DNA from: Patiria pectinifera
Lineage: Eukaryota > Echinodermata > Asteroidea > Valvatida > Asterinidae
Reading direction: 5' to 3'
NCBI GenBank assembly: GCA_029964075.1
Contig: CM057144.1
Location: forward strand, 4,549,281-4,613,280
DNA length: 64,000 bases
Both the position numbers and the translations under genes were made by a program. Positions 33,260 to 44,566 of this stretch are shown here, one piece after another. Every line of letters starts with the position of its first letter. Position 1 is the stretch's first letter. A model generated the notes under the pieces. That model did no database searches, had not been told where the DNA came from, and worked only from the letters and a program-made list of their open reading frames with translations.

Positions 33260-33835
33260 TGTAGTAACCTGACGACACCCGTTCTTTAAATTTCTTTATG
33301 TAGCTGGTCAAATACGTAATATGCTGTGATGTCATTGCTCGTTCCTCACGAATAAACATAATACTCCCTAGGGTACTGATAAAAAAAATGCCCCTTTCTT
33401 CGGGTGTGATACTGGCACTACCAATCAGGTCAGGATTCAAACCAAGGCAATAGAGGCGGAAGGTGAGGAAATAACCGCTTTCTAACTTGACTCCCCTTTC
33501 GAAAACATTGATCACTCATGCAGAAAACAAGAAAGTTGAAAAGCTAAAAATATTGAACAGGGTGTCTAAAATGACAGTATACAAACTCGTCGTCATAAGA
33601 TAGTCTGCCGACTGCAAGGATATGTTATCTTTGGCGACAGAATGACGAACTATCTTGTCAGGATGACGACTTCAATCTTAAGTTTCAGACACCGCATATA
33701 AATCCTGTCAACGTGACAAGTTCTTATAAGAATGACTTTATGAGGTACACTGTTGTATTTATTCCTGCTTTGTATTTAAAAAACAAAACAAAACCGGGTT
33801 CCTTTTTCCTAGCTCGGTTTACATTATGTATACGT
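33260..33835. other. Intergenic stretch
   Basis: No supported gene. 33410-33470 has the look of an old SINE tail (GGATTCAAACCAAGGC). Confidence 0.45.
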
Positions 33836-33849
33836 CTATAGACGTATAG

Positions 33850-34010
33850 GTGACAGCCCGATTGTCCGAAGGCATGTTCGGCCGAAGGTTCGTTAGTCCG
33901 AAGGTTCATTAGCCCGAAGGGCCCATAAGTCTGAAAATAAAATAAGGATAAATAATCAAAAAGCTAGTCCGAATAGACGATATGTGACCTACTGAGGCAA
34001 AATGAGGAAT
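33850..34010 (+). repeat. TCCGAAGGTT minisatellite element, short copy
   Basis: GACAGCCCGATTGTCCGAAG opens the block, followed by several AGTCCGAAGGTTC units, then AT-rich sequence. Same family as 42829-43505 but with only the left arm. Confidence 0.75.
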
Positions 34011-34416
34011 GTCCCCCAAAACCTTGTTTTGAGTAATCGACGCCTGAAGTCGGATATGCTAGATCATGTCAAAATCGATATTGATTGTTTTGTATTTTTG
34101 AGTAGCCAAGGTATCCAAGATTCACACTCTGCATTTTTGTTGGTTAAAGTGGTCGGTCAGAAATTGCCTCAGATCGCACCAAAGAGCATCTAGAGTCCAA
34201 AGATTTTTCATACCCCTCGCAGTAATTTTTTTGACCCACTTTTAAGGGGAACCAACAATTATTTCACCCCCCCCCAAAAAAAATAATTGTGTTTTGGATC
34301 TGCCCTTGACTATACCCGGTCCGGCCAAGCACATATTTTATTCCCATTCATAAATACCTGTGGGTCAAAACAAGTCAAAACTTAAAAATTTCCAACGATT
34401 TTGTTCAACTATTTAA

Positions 34417-35150
34417 AGATATAGTCAATCATTTGTAATTTGTGCATTTTGTTCGTTTGAAGCAACAAAAGTGTTCAAAATCTAATGAAGGATACTGAAC
34501 AACTAACCTGATGAAGTTTCAGCTCAGCTTCAGCTGTATATTCCGAGAAAAAACAGCATTCTAGGACTCAATTTCAAATCAAAAGTTGCTGAATCATGTT
34601 TTGAATTGTGCCTGAATTCAGCGTCCGAGATGCGTTCTCACGTGCAGATTGCAGCTGTATACGCGATGTCGCGCACTGATCCGACGAATTATAGCAACCG
34701 CGCGCGCGTGTGCGTCTTTCCAATGCTTGCGCGCGCTTCGGCGAATAACAAAACGAACTACTAATTTAAATTTTCATACGGTGCGTCTTAAGACGCACCG
34801 AATTCAGCGTCCGAGATGCGTTCTCACTGAGCAGATTGCAGCTATATACGCGATGTCGCGCACTGATCCGACGAATTATAGCAACCGCACGCGCGTGTGC
34901 GTCTTTCCAATGCTTGCGCGCGCTTCGGCGAATAACAAAACGAACTACTAATTTAAATTTTCATACGGTGCGTCTTAAGACGCACCGTTGGAAAGGCCTT
35001 CTTTCGTTGATTACTTCGAAATGACAGCTTGCCAGAAAAAAATAATTTCACAGGGAGTTTTGTCCCCTTACTATCTTTCAACCACGTATGTTTTTCAACT
35101 ATGATTACGCCAGTTACTTTTCGGATGGCTGCGAATGATGGACTATAGCT
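34417..35150 (+). mobile_element. MITE family B (T2/Kolobok-like), copy 2 with internal duplication
   Basis: TTAA at 34413-34416 and 35151-35154, with ends AGATATAGTCAATCATTTG and GCGAATGATGGACTATAGCT. Longer than 19668-20207 because an internal block is duplicated. Non-coding; open frames in it are in the duplicated block only. Confidence 0.87.
34614..34985 (+). repeat. 186-bp direct duplication inside MITE B
   Basis: Two units start GAATTCAGCGTCCGAGATGC at 34614 and 34800 and differ at only a few positions. Each ends with a perfect palindrome, GGTGCGTCTTAAGACGCACC. Confidence 0.93.
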
Positions 35151-35639
35151 TTAATGTATGGTTTGATAAACGTGCGCTTGGTGCGTACTACGCGATGTGG
35201 CGCAGAACGCGGCGATGCCGGTGTTTTGTAAATTTAGTACTCTATGAATTCGGACTCATTAGTAGTACTGCGCATGCCTAAGTAAAGATTACAAACGTTT
35301 AACCTAAAAGGGACCAGATTTCTAGGGGTCAAAATTTCATTTGACACCGAAAACGTGTTTAAAACCACCCAGCCGGTGTTATATCAACCGTTTAAAACCA
35401 CCCACGTGACGGGCTCTCGACCAATAGGAATGGATAAATTCTCTCAGGTATTTATGAATAGTATTAGTGTACATTACTACTGGCAAATTTCAACTAAAAA
35501 CATTGTCATTAGTTTTGAATAGTCCGTACACCTACCGATCAACTCTTGTCCTTGAAAGGCCTACAGAAAACTACATACTCTTTCTGCAATAGCTCCGTAA
35601 AACATCCAATGCACTGTGTACAAAGCAGAGCATTAAACT

Positions 35640-35910
35640 TGCAGTGTCCTTTTCATACAAACAACTTTGGCTCGGAGGTGTACTTCCGCCTAGTGAAACC
35701 CAACTCCGTCCGCCGTGTAAACGATCATTCCAGCTCGCCACCACGGCTGGCCAAAGTTGGCTCACTTTGCGCCCGGGCCGGCGTGCGCTGGGTAACCCTG
35801 CCCGGCCACGTGCGGCCGTCCGTCATTGCACCTCGCGCGGCACAGCGCGCCGCGCCACCTCAGGTTCAAGTGTGACCACAACAGGCCCGCGTATAACTTC
35901 AAGAGGCAAA
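35640..35910. other. GC- and CpG-rich island
   Basis: A strongly GC-rich, CpG-dense block (for example GCGCCCGGGCCGGCGTGCGC) in AT-rich surroundings. Several overlapping frames are open simply because the block lacks stop trinucleotides. It could be an orphan CpG island, promoter or first exon. Confidence 0.45.
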
Positions 35911-36339
35911 TTAAATTCTACAGCTTCCAAACAAACGAGAAGAGGTTTTCTACCCGCGTTTGGCTGTATTGCATCGATAAAGTTGTCATGAGTACATGAG
36001 AATTGACGTGATCCGTGAAATAGAACCCTCAGGTAGCACCTCGTCCACACGGCTTGAGTTTAGGGACCTACTTATGAAGGAGGTGTCATTGTGGGTAACA
36101 CGAGTAGCGAGTCGCACCATTTAAAACGCTTTTACTGTGTAATGTGGACGATCGGAGCGCTCGGGTTATGGCAGACAGTGTAACTACTAGTCTTCTATTT
36201 TCAATGACCGTTGATTGAAAATAGCATTATTCTGAGATAAATAATATCTTGTTTTTCGGATGCCCCTCAGAAATTGTCGACAACGTATATCGAATGTCTG
36301 ACCAAGCATCCGTGGGTGTGTGTGTTGGTTATCCATTCA

Positions 36340-36770
36340 GACTGAGGTCTTGGAACAATGGGGTGTGTGCGATGTCAATGGGCCCGAGGACCTGGGCCAT
36401 GTCCTCGGGATAATTCATGTACAAACCTTATGGGAACTGTCGAAAAATGTTAGTCCAAACAAAAGGGAACAAAATAAGGAAAGGGGCAGGTCCTCGTAAG
36501 TAAACGAGCTTGGTGCGCGCGTTTGTTAATGGTGTAAATCGAGGACACACACGTGTAACATCATCGGTGAATCGAGGACAGGAACCAAATCGAGGACGAC
36601 CTCGATTACAAAACGTGTACAAAACCAATGAGAGCTTTTGCGAAAAGGTTTAAGGGTACAAACAAAGGAAAAGGGAAGAGGAACAAAAGAAAACCCTCGA
36701 TTTACACCATAAACAAGCGTGAGTGAGTCTGGTGTAGTAAGCAAGCAAAATGTATAGGAAGTATCCAATT
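36340..36770. repeat. Dispersed repeat I, partial copy with inverted segment
   Basis: Shares GTGTGTGCGAT, GGGCCCGAGGACCTGGG and GGGAACTGTCGAAAAA with 52620-52720. TGGTGTAAATCGAGGA at about 36530 is inverted at 36699-36715. Confidence 0.65.
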
Positions 36771-37004
36771 ATTGGAATCACATGGATTGCTCACGGACAC
36801 TGGTTAATAATTAATGACCTCACCTGCTCATTAATATTCAACATGTGAGTATTTGCGATAGCATAATTGGTCATGTCATCGCATGATCGGCCATCGTTTA
36901 AACTTGCGTCCCCACCTCAGAATTTTCAAGTATCCTCCCAAACAGTTTCTCAGTTCATTTTGACCCCGATGTAAAGTGTCATTTTCTACACCGAAAAAGG
37001 TTAG

Positions 37005-37485
37005 GCTTATTCGGACCCGGATTCCGGGTCGATTTACCCAGGCCTTTTTAGAGTTCATTTAAAATTGAGTCAAGCATATCGACCCACATTGGATTTGACT
37101 TCATGATAAAATGTGTTTTGTTTTGGGCAGTACAACTGCCGCTGATGGTTGGATGTAATTTTAATGGATTCCATCCTCGATTTTCACACCGCAGTACAAT
37201 ATAATAGGTCACGGGGTCAAACATGGCCCGGAATCCTGGTCATGTCTTTTCCGGGTCAAAATGGCCCTCTTTTCAGGGTCAAAAATTACACTTTTCAGGA
37301 ACCAAATTACACTTTTCCAAGTCAAAAGATGAAATCTTTGTTTCATTTATTCCGGGTTATTTTGACCCGGAAAACTTGGAAGAAGTGTCAGTTTTGACCA
37401 GGAAAAACTTTCGGGTCAAAAAAGGCCCGAGACATTTGAGAGTGAACTCTTTAAAACACGGTCAGATTTGACTTTCGAAAACAGT
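37005..37485. repeat. GACCCGG minisatellite element, copy 1
   Basis: CCGGGTCAAAA and TTTTGACCCGG units of about 20 bp, edges CAGATTTGAC. The most degenerate of four copies in the window. Confidence 0.7.
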
Positions 37486-37489
37486 GAAA

Positions 37490-38245
37490 CATGCAACCGG
37501 ATGATGCAGCTATAATGGTCAGCTGGGTGCGCGATTAACATTGACTTATATTACATTTGACGAGAGTGTTGTCAGAGTGTAGATCAAATTCGAGCCTTTT
37601 AATGCTCCTCAGCACTGAAAGGCGACTCGGTTCGTCCATTGCATTCTGGGATCTCTCAATGTCAAGATAATTGCGAATCATGCTTCACGATTACAGCTGT
37701 CGCTAGTCAAAAAGAAACGACGAAGAAAAAGACGGAAGAATAAAAAAAAAAATATGAATGCATCCCTGCCCTTCGTGGCTACTTTCAAGATGACTGCCTA
37801 TCCTCCTCCTTCTTTTCACGCCATTTTTTTCTGATTATTAACGACCCTAATGCTCAGGCAGACGTCGTTCAAGCAACTGATGTTCCACTTCATTACTGCT
37901 ATTAGCAGCGCCGTACTAGCGCGGGCGGTATATCTCATGCGTGTTACAATCAAACGTGAGAACCCAATGCTTTGCTTTCAAAGATCATGTCAGTGGCCTA
38001 GCGTCTAGCAGTGACCCGTGTTGGCACGAAACGGTGAATGAGAAGGCAGTATTTTGTCAGCCATTACCATAGCGTACGTGTGTGGGACGAGTGTTTTGTG
38101 TGTGTGTGAATTGCTCATGAAACCGCAATAGCATGTGAAAACTAAATTACACAAGCAGCCGATGTTTGAAAACCTGTGCCGCTGGGGCCCAATTTCACGA
38201 AGCAACTTAAAGCACAGGAATTTTGGGGGTGCATAAGCCTTCCTC
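37490..38245. other. Intergenic stretch
   Basis: No gene or repeat was recognised. Confidence 0.5.
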
Positions 38246-38249
38246 TGTT

Positions 38250-38390
38250 CGATCCCCAATACCTATGCTCCCCAATACCGATGTTTCCCGAAATCCTCAC
38301 CCTAACCCTAACCCTAACCCTAATCCTAATGATTTCGGGGAACATCGGTATTGGGGAACATATAGGAACATCGGGTAGACCCCGAATTTT
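38250..38390. mobile_element. Hairpin element with a telomere-repeat loop, copy 1
   Basis: The arms CCCCAATACCGATGTTTCCC and GGGGAACATCGGTATTGGGG flank a loop made of CCCTAA repeats (38301-38330). The telomeric motif is inside the hairpin, not at a chromosome end. Confidence 0.82.
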
Positions 38391-38444
38391 GGTAAGCGTA
38401 GCAAAAACAGGTTCATGGCAAAGGTGTAATACATGTCGCGTCTT

Positions 38445-38722
38445 GTGTACAAGCATTCACTGTGTGGACAAGAAGTCCACATAAACCAGGTAGCAGCGAC
38501 GTTGTGTGGGAGTTAGCCAGGTCCAATAGGTTTCCCCCTCTCTGGAAAACAGGTTTAGAGGCATTTGGGGGTTAGGGTTATCCGTCGCAAATAAAAGAGG
38601 TACGCTCAAGGAAATCAGAAAACAAAATTTGGGTTGAAAGAGTGTTCATACTTTGAATAAAATGAGTTTTTTTCCCGCCGGTTTTTCTGAACTACAAGAA
38701 AACAAAGGAATGTCCATGTTGA
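38445..38722 (+). repeat. Dispersed repeat I, 3' part, copy 2
   Basis: Shares GTCCACATAAACCAGGTAGC, TTTCCCCCTCTCTGGAAAAC and GAAAACAAAGGAATGTCCA with 52960-53227. Confidence 0.8.
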
Positions 38723-38739
38723 CCACTCTGACGAGTATC

Positions 38740-39012
38740 ATCCGTTGTTCGCGGAGCCCGCACGCTCCGATATGTGAGCCAATCGGAGTCGACTTTAGAA
38801 ATTGTGACGTCATTTCGTGCAGAAATGTGATCTCAGCTGTTGACTGGTCAATTGACTGTCATTTTTAAAATATTAATACAACAACGGGTTATCGAAGACC
38901 TGATAGAAGGCACCCGCTGAGTGGTAAGAATCTGGAGGTCAAAACGCAGTCTTGTTTTGCATATATTGAATATAATGAATCGCCGAATCTGCGCGGGCAT
39001 CATAGGCGCTTG
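38740..39012 (+). mobile_element. Family D element, copy 2
   Basis: GAGTCGACTTTAGAAATTGT with TGACGTCA (38805), then CAACGGGTTATCGAAGACC, GCACCCGCTGAG and CGCCGAATCTGCGCG, in the same order as in the copy at 56560. Confidence 0.75.
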
Positions 39013-39689
39013 CGGGTATCATATTCGCTACACAGAAAATGAAACGAGGATAATTATTTTGCAGAAATACACTAATGGTATTAAAGTTGTTATAAGGTTG
39101 TCAAAACAAAAATTGTACATAGCGTATCGCTGTATATAATTATTGCATCGTAATCAGGAAGACGACTCGGAAAGTGTACGTGCTCACATTGGCGTCAATC
39201 ATTCCACAGCCATGCTTTGAAAAAATAAAATGTCAACCTCGTACTAATAGCTAGGGCCCAAATCCCTTGTGCATGTATCGACATATATCGAGTCGAGAAC
39301 AGACCCTGGGGACAACAATGTTCAAATGAAGTAGATGAAAAAAAGAGGGAGAAGAAATGTAAACCTAAAAATATAACACCGGGCAAGTTCATCACCCTCG
39401 TTCCCAAGCGACCTATACCTGTCAACATGTACTTCTGTGTAGCTTATACAGACATTGTCATTTCACTGTATTCGAAGGCCCGCTTCCTCACCTAGCAAAA
39501 GCCGTGTACATGAGGAACGAATTAATTGAATGATTCAGCGAAGTGGTAGGGACACTAGAGACAGCATGCAGCCACTTGACTTCAGCTTGCGAGGGAAACT
39601 GACAAATCAGGAGGGATTTGTCGATCTACGTTTAGGCCGATAGCGAGCGACAAAATATTTGATGTTCATCACAAAATGAAGTGGCCAGG

Positions 39690-39833
39690 CAATAGACCAT
39701 ATGCGTAGCAGCTATCTTAGAGGGCAATGCCTTTGCTTTTGCTGGGATACCGAGAGAGAACATTCTGTGCATTCCTTTGTACTGAATTAAAACAATGCAC
39801 CCTAAGATGGCCGCTACGCATAGGGTCCAATTG
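39690..39833. mobile_element. 144-bp foldback with CAATAGACC ends
   Basis: CAATAGACCATATGCGTAGC and the inverted GCTACGCATAGGGTCCAATTG pair, with CTATCTTAGAGGGCA / TGCACCCTAAGATGG inward. Confidence 0.82.
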
Positions 39834-39877
39834 TTGGAAATGACCAAATATGTTGACAATTTGAAGAATTACATTAA

Positions 39878-40311
39878 AGGGGCATTACGTCCTGGAATGC
39901 GCCCAATTGGGCTACAACACGCAATTTAAACGAATTGCTGTTTATTGGAAAAACGAATAATAAAAGTAGGATATCAACATCCACACAACCATCCTTTAAA
40001 AACTGGACTTTTTGTGTTATTCTTGCGAGAACCATGCAAGAACGAATTTCGGGGGGTCACAATTTTGACTCACAAAAATCGAGCAGTTGGGTGAAATTCG
40101 TAAATGCTGCCGCACATGCGTCACCAGTGCGTCGCATTCTGCAATCGCGCGAGAAACACAAATTTGATGTTTTGGTGCTGTGTGAATTATGTGACACACA
40201 CACACGAGTACCGAACATTGCATGGACACGGCTGGAAATACGTATACGTATGCCACAAAATGTCCGCCACAAAATGTGCGCTAAGCTATATTGAGGAGGA
40301 ATATGGCACAT
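39878..40311 (-). mobile_element. MITE family J (TTAAAGGGG, T2/Kolobok-like), copy 1
   Basis: TTAA at 39874-39877 and 40312-40315. The left end AGGGGCATTACGTCCTGGAA, the GCCCAATTGGGC palindrome, GTGACCCCCCGAAATTCG (minus strand) and CATACGTATTTCC are shared with 50686-51096. The right end is weakly conserved. Confidence 0.72.
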
Positions 40312-40319
40312 TTAATACT

Positions 40320-41030
40320 ATACTACAGATACCACCATATAAAGTAGGCTTATACGTTACAATCTCTTGTATACCCGTGTTGCGTCTCTGCCTTAATTAC
40401 GGCATTCCCGTAATTACCCCTCGGTTTTTAAGTCACGCTATGGTAGTTGAATTGGTTTCCTTGCAAACGATTTAACTATAGCCGTGGCTTTATAACTGAC
40501 CCTACATCCATGCAGCGGGCACCTGTCTCGAGAAACTGACCCATCCGCTAGCGAGAATTGTTGATACAATCCAGTGCTATGGAAAGAAACAATTACCATT
40601 GCAGACATTGATGATTGCAGTCAAACACATCGACTGGCAGGTGGGAAGTTGACCGTTCATAGGCATATACCCTGACATTCTGTCGAACGCTTCCCGTGAT
40701 CCTTATTGGGTATAAACAACATGTCACTGACCAGTTGCAAACAGCTGTTATTGGAAGATTTTGGGAGATATTAACAATTTAGGGTGATGTTTTTACGGCC
40801 AATGCCCGGTCAAAAGTGGAGATATATCATTGCCAAAGTCACTGTCTCTGAGATGGGTGAAAATGGATGAAGTGAACGACAGGCAGGTTAAGTGTTTTTT
40901 TTTGGGGGGGGGAGGGGGGGATCCAGTGCAAAGATGATATAAAATGATGTGCACTTCTAAGCGTACGTGTCCACCGGTGTTGGGTAGTATACGGCGCGAT
41001 GCTGTCATTTCAGCGCAAAGCAGCTAAGAT
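40320..41030. other. Intergenic stretch with G run at 40905-40920
   Basis: No gene was recognised. Confidence 0.5.
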
Positions 41031-41035
41031 CACCG

Positions 41036-41315
41036 GGGTCTACCCGATGTTCCCCAATACCGATGTTCCCAATACCGATGATCCCCGAAATCCTAGGGTT
41101 AGGGTTTAGGGTAATAGACCTAAGACGAATGACGTAATGGCTTTGTTTACATATGCACTTTCCTATGGGAGCGAAGTCGGGACGCCAGATAAAGTGGGGA
41201 CCGTCTACTACATAGGAAAGCGCACATGTAAACAAAGCGTGACGTCATTACGTCTCAGGCCTATTAGGGTTGGGAAACATCGGTATTGGGAACATAGTTA
41301 TTGGGGAACATGGCT
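41036..41315. mobile_element. Hairpin element with a telomere-repeat loop, copy 2, invaded
   Basis: The arms CGATGTTCCCCAATACCGAT and AAACATCGGTATTGGGAACA flank AGGGTTAGGGTTTAGGG. A family C foldback has inserted in the loop. Confidence 0.82.
41113..41265. mobile_element. Family C foldback nested in the telomere-loop hairpin
   Basis: AATAGACCTAAGACGAATGA...CTTTCCTATG pairs with CATAGGAAAGCGCACATGTA...GTCTCAGGCCTATT over about 55 bp. It has TA at both edges and TGACGTCA in the right arm. Confidence 0.85.
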
Positions 41316-41319
41316 TAAC

Positions 41320-42100
41320 TTTGTTTCAATTTAGAAAAATAGGACTCCAGAGATTATCTTGACTTTTTCAAGTATACTTTCTCTTATTCTGAAGAATGAT
41401 CCTTAACTACAAGGCTACAAAGCTCGTCTTAATGAAAAATAAAAATATTAAGCTGGTGCATTTTATCTGGTTATTCTGTCTTACGTTCCCAATTCATCTT
41501 AACTTGTCCGCCTGAAACGTCAAAGACAACGCTTGATTGTTTTTTTTTCTTCTAATAACCATCGCACGTACGTAGCTAATTGTGTATACATTGATTACAG
41601 AACTGTTATTAATATCCGGCAATAAAGTTATGATGGATTTATGCTTGATAAGTGCCGTTTGAACCTTCCGAAGGTGTTAACTGTCTCATGATGGCGGTCT
41701 CTGAAAGCGTTTCCATGTCTGTGCACGTTTTGTAAATAGCCTGAGGAACCGTCAGTAACTGAAGTCAAGATCACCCTAACCTTGAATTGCAGATGCCGAA
41801 GAAGGCAAAAACTAATCAGCGTCTGCAGTAAACAACCTCTCTTCCACCGGCCCAAGCTCAAGGTCTTATCATCACGAGTCTATAACAGGTGTTTTTTTTC
41901 TCTCTCGTCAAAATAACCGGATATTTAGCCATAGCGAAATTACATGGCTAGTCCCGTATGGTCGGTGATCATATCCGTCGCTACATGACAAGACAGAGAC
42001 TAAAATAGCCGACCAGCTTTGAGGCAATCAACCTTGTCTTTGTGGCTTCATAACTGGGAATCATTGAATCGATGCAGTGGCCAACTCCGTGCATGTTTAC
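41320..42100. other. Intergenic stretch
   Basis: No supported gene; a 77-codon minus-strand frame at 41628-41861 shows no recognisable features. Confidence 0.45.
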
Positions 42101-42111
42101 TGGTCCTGTAA

Positions 42112-42530
42112 CCCTAAAAGGGACGGGGGTTGGAATCCGCCCCCCTCGACTTTTTGCGCGATAACCTTGAATTTTTTTTCCGCGACCCGTGCTGTTATGA
42201 CTTTTTAGCCTCGAGCCTTGCGCATCTTTTGATACCAAAAATATAAAAATCGGACCACGGTTCGCAGCGCAGCGCCGTAAAAACTAAATTTTCCCATATA
42301 CGTCGTGTACACAGAGCAGAATTACTATTCGTGCATATAAATAATTAATTAGCCATAATTCCAAAACCCTTTGACCTATAGTCATGACATTTCTTGGGTA
42401 TGTTTATGAAGAGTTGCTCTATGCATGCACCGAGTTTCAAAATTTTTCGTCACTCGATTGCCGAGATCTTGGGGGGCCGCCCCCCCCCCCCCGGCTGAGA
42501 GATGGTCAAAATAACACGGCCTTTTTAGGG
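42112..42530. mobile_element. piggyBac-like MITE, 419 bp
   Basis: The ends CCCTAAAAGG and the inverted CCTTTTTAGGG are flanked by GTAA (left, a mutated TTAA) and TTAA (right, 42531-42534). CCC directly after TTAA is the piggyBac end type. The interior is non-coding and contains a C14 run. Confidence 0.75.
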
Positions 42531-42579
42531 TTAAAAGAGCCAGTCTAGTTCTCTTTCTACTGGCATTAACGTGACTCCC

Positions 42580-42602
42580 CGACTGACTGACTGACTGACT
42601 GT
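42580..42602 (+). repeat. (GACT)n microsatellite
   Basis: Five to six GACT units. A similar ACTGACTGACTCACTGACTG tract lies at 62150-62172. Confidence 0.88.
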
Positions 42603-42828
42603 CACTTGTGAATTAGACTTGCTTAAAGCCGCAAAGAATCATTTCCTTTAAATGCATTTTGTTCGGTTCCAATAATAACACAACTCAAAATCCAAAAAAA
42701 GAATGCTAAAAACCTTATTGTTGAAGTGTCAGCTCTGTGGATATTACGCTTTTCGGGTGAAAACCATGCACAACCTTCATCAGCAACACTCTTTATTAAA
42801 GCAAAACTTGACTGATCGTTGGAAAGGT

Positions 42829-43505
42829 TACAGCCCGATAGTCCGAAGGTTTGATAGTCCGAAGGTTCTTTAGTCCGAAGGGTCATTAGTCCGAAGGTTT
42901 CTTCGTCCGAAGGTTCAATAGTCCAAAGGTTCACTAATCCGAAGGTTCGATAGTCCGAAGGGCCCATTAGTCCGAAAATGGAATAAGGTTATTAGTCCGA
43001 AGGGTCGATAGTCCGAATAGATAATAAGGTTCGATAGTCCGAATAGAGAATAGGGTTCGATAGTCCGATTGGGCAATACGGTTTGTCAGTACGACACTTC
43101 GGACTATCGGACCTTACTCGGATTCGGACTATCGGACCTTATTGTCGATTCGGACTATCGGACCTTATTGTCCATTCGGACTATCGGACCTTTTAGTCTT
43201 TTCGGACTATCGAACCTTATTTTCAATTCGGAATAATGAACCTTCGGACTAGTGAACCTTACTTTCGTTTCGGACTATTGAACCTTCGGACTGATTAACC
43301 TTATTCTAAATTCGGACTATCCAACCTTCGGATAAATGAACCTTCGGACTAATGAACCTTCGGACTATTGCATCAAATGTTCGGATTAACGAACCTTATT
43401 TCATTTCGGACTAACGAACCCCCTCTTATGGAAATTTTGTGCATTCGGACTATCGAACATTCGGACTAAAGAACCTTCGGACCTTCGGACTATCGGGCGG
43501 CCCCG
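42829..43505. repeat. Giant inverted minisatellite of AGTCCGAAGGTTC units
   Basis: The left arm (42829-43090) is built of AGTCCGAAGGTTCRAT-like units of 14-17 bp, the right arm (43095-43505) of the complement TTCGGACTATYGAACCT. The block starts CAGCCCGATAGTCCGAAGG and ends with the mirrored CCTTCGGACTATCGGGC, so the whole is a 0.67-kb palindrome-like structure. Confidence 0.92.
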
Positions 43506-43509
43506 TTGG

Positions 43510-44080
43510 AAATCACCGGTACGATCTCTAGATTCAAGGAGGAGTTTTGAAACTAGTTCGGTAGGTTACTTTTGGAATAAATGCAATTGATCACCTTTAT
43601 TAAAAAAACAAACAAATTACCCAGATGCTATACGTTGACCACTTAGACGTATAAGTTTCAAATGAGCACGGTTTTCTGCTTCATCCGAATAACTTGGCTA
43701 CGGCTGGTAGAAACACACGCTTCTTTGGGAAATGATTCAGCCGCTTCTATAGATGCATGTGCTATTGCGAGTCATAGCCAAGTAGTTCGGACTCAGCTTG
43801 TCAGCAGTAGAGAAGAGACGTCTCGCCATTTCACGCTCACTTTTTATGTTAACGGCATGAACCAAACACTGACTTGTCTAGCAGTCAAAGACTACCGTGT
43901 GAGAATTCCCCAGTTGAGTGTATTATTATCTGCGTAATCAATTCAGCAGAAATTGATGTCAAAATGTTCGTTCACAGAACACAAACATTTTCTTTTACAG
44001 AACACAACTGAAAAGGGCCCACACTCAGTAACAAAATGAAAGCAAAATACAATGGGACCTTACACATTGTAGACTCTGAA
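43510..44080. other. Intergenic stretch
   Basis: A 91-codon plus-strand frame (43662-43937) is open but has no recognisable domain or convincing splice context. Confidence 0.4.
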
Positions 44081-44084
44081 ATGT

Positions 44085-44461
44085 CCGGGTTTAATTTAGC
44101 CTGACACGTTTCTGGGTCAAAACTAATACTTTTCTGGGTCAGAATGTGACTGTTACTAAGGTTTCCTTGTCAAAATGACCCGATAAAATTAGTAAGAGAA
44201 GTACCATTTTCCTCCGGAAAAGTGTCAGCCCAAATAGAACCCAGAATCCGGGTCAATCTGTCCTGTATCACTCTTAAAAAACATCCGGGTCAGATCGACC
44301 CGAAACCGAGTTCTTGGCTCAACCCTCTCCGAGTCTAAAATGACACTTTTTCGGGTGAAAAAAAAATTGACCCGGAAAAGCGTCCTTTTGACCCGGAAAA
44401 TGGTTGAGCCAAATAAAACCGGGATTGTGGGGCAATCTGAACCGGATGTTTTTGGAGTCTA
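44085..44461. repeat. GACCCGG minisatellite element, copy 2
   Basis: Units CGGGTCAAAATGACACTTTT and their complement. Inner borders CACTCTTAAAAAACATCCGG and the inverted CCGGATGTTTTTGGAGT define a foldback at 44269-44461. Confidence 0.8.
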
Positions 44462-44566
44462 TTCCCGTGAAGTCTCGCAGGTTAAGGTCAACTTGCACGC
44501 TCTATTTTATGTGAATTTTTGTCCTCTAGAGACTTATCGACTGAACACCACCCATACATTGTAACG

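Noticed and set aside
34649-35024. Two identical 60-codon blocks (MQLYTRCRALIRRIIATARA)
   Set aside because: They are the 186-bp duplication inside MITE B; both strands are open because the block lacks stops.
35546-36050. Frames of up to 115 codons on both strands
   Set aside because: The GC-rich island has few stop trinucleotides; overlapping frames on both strands are composition effects.
38301-38330. CCCTAA repeats as a chromosome end
   Set aside because: Only about four units, enclosed in a hairpin and repeated at a second internal locus.
43662-43937. 91-codon plus-strand frame (ending HFTLTFYVNGMNQTLTCLAV...)
   Set aside because: Looks mildly protein-like, but there is no recognised domain, no splice context and no homolog that I can name.
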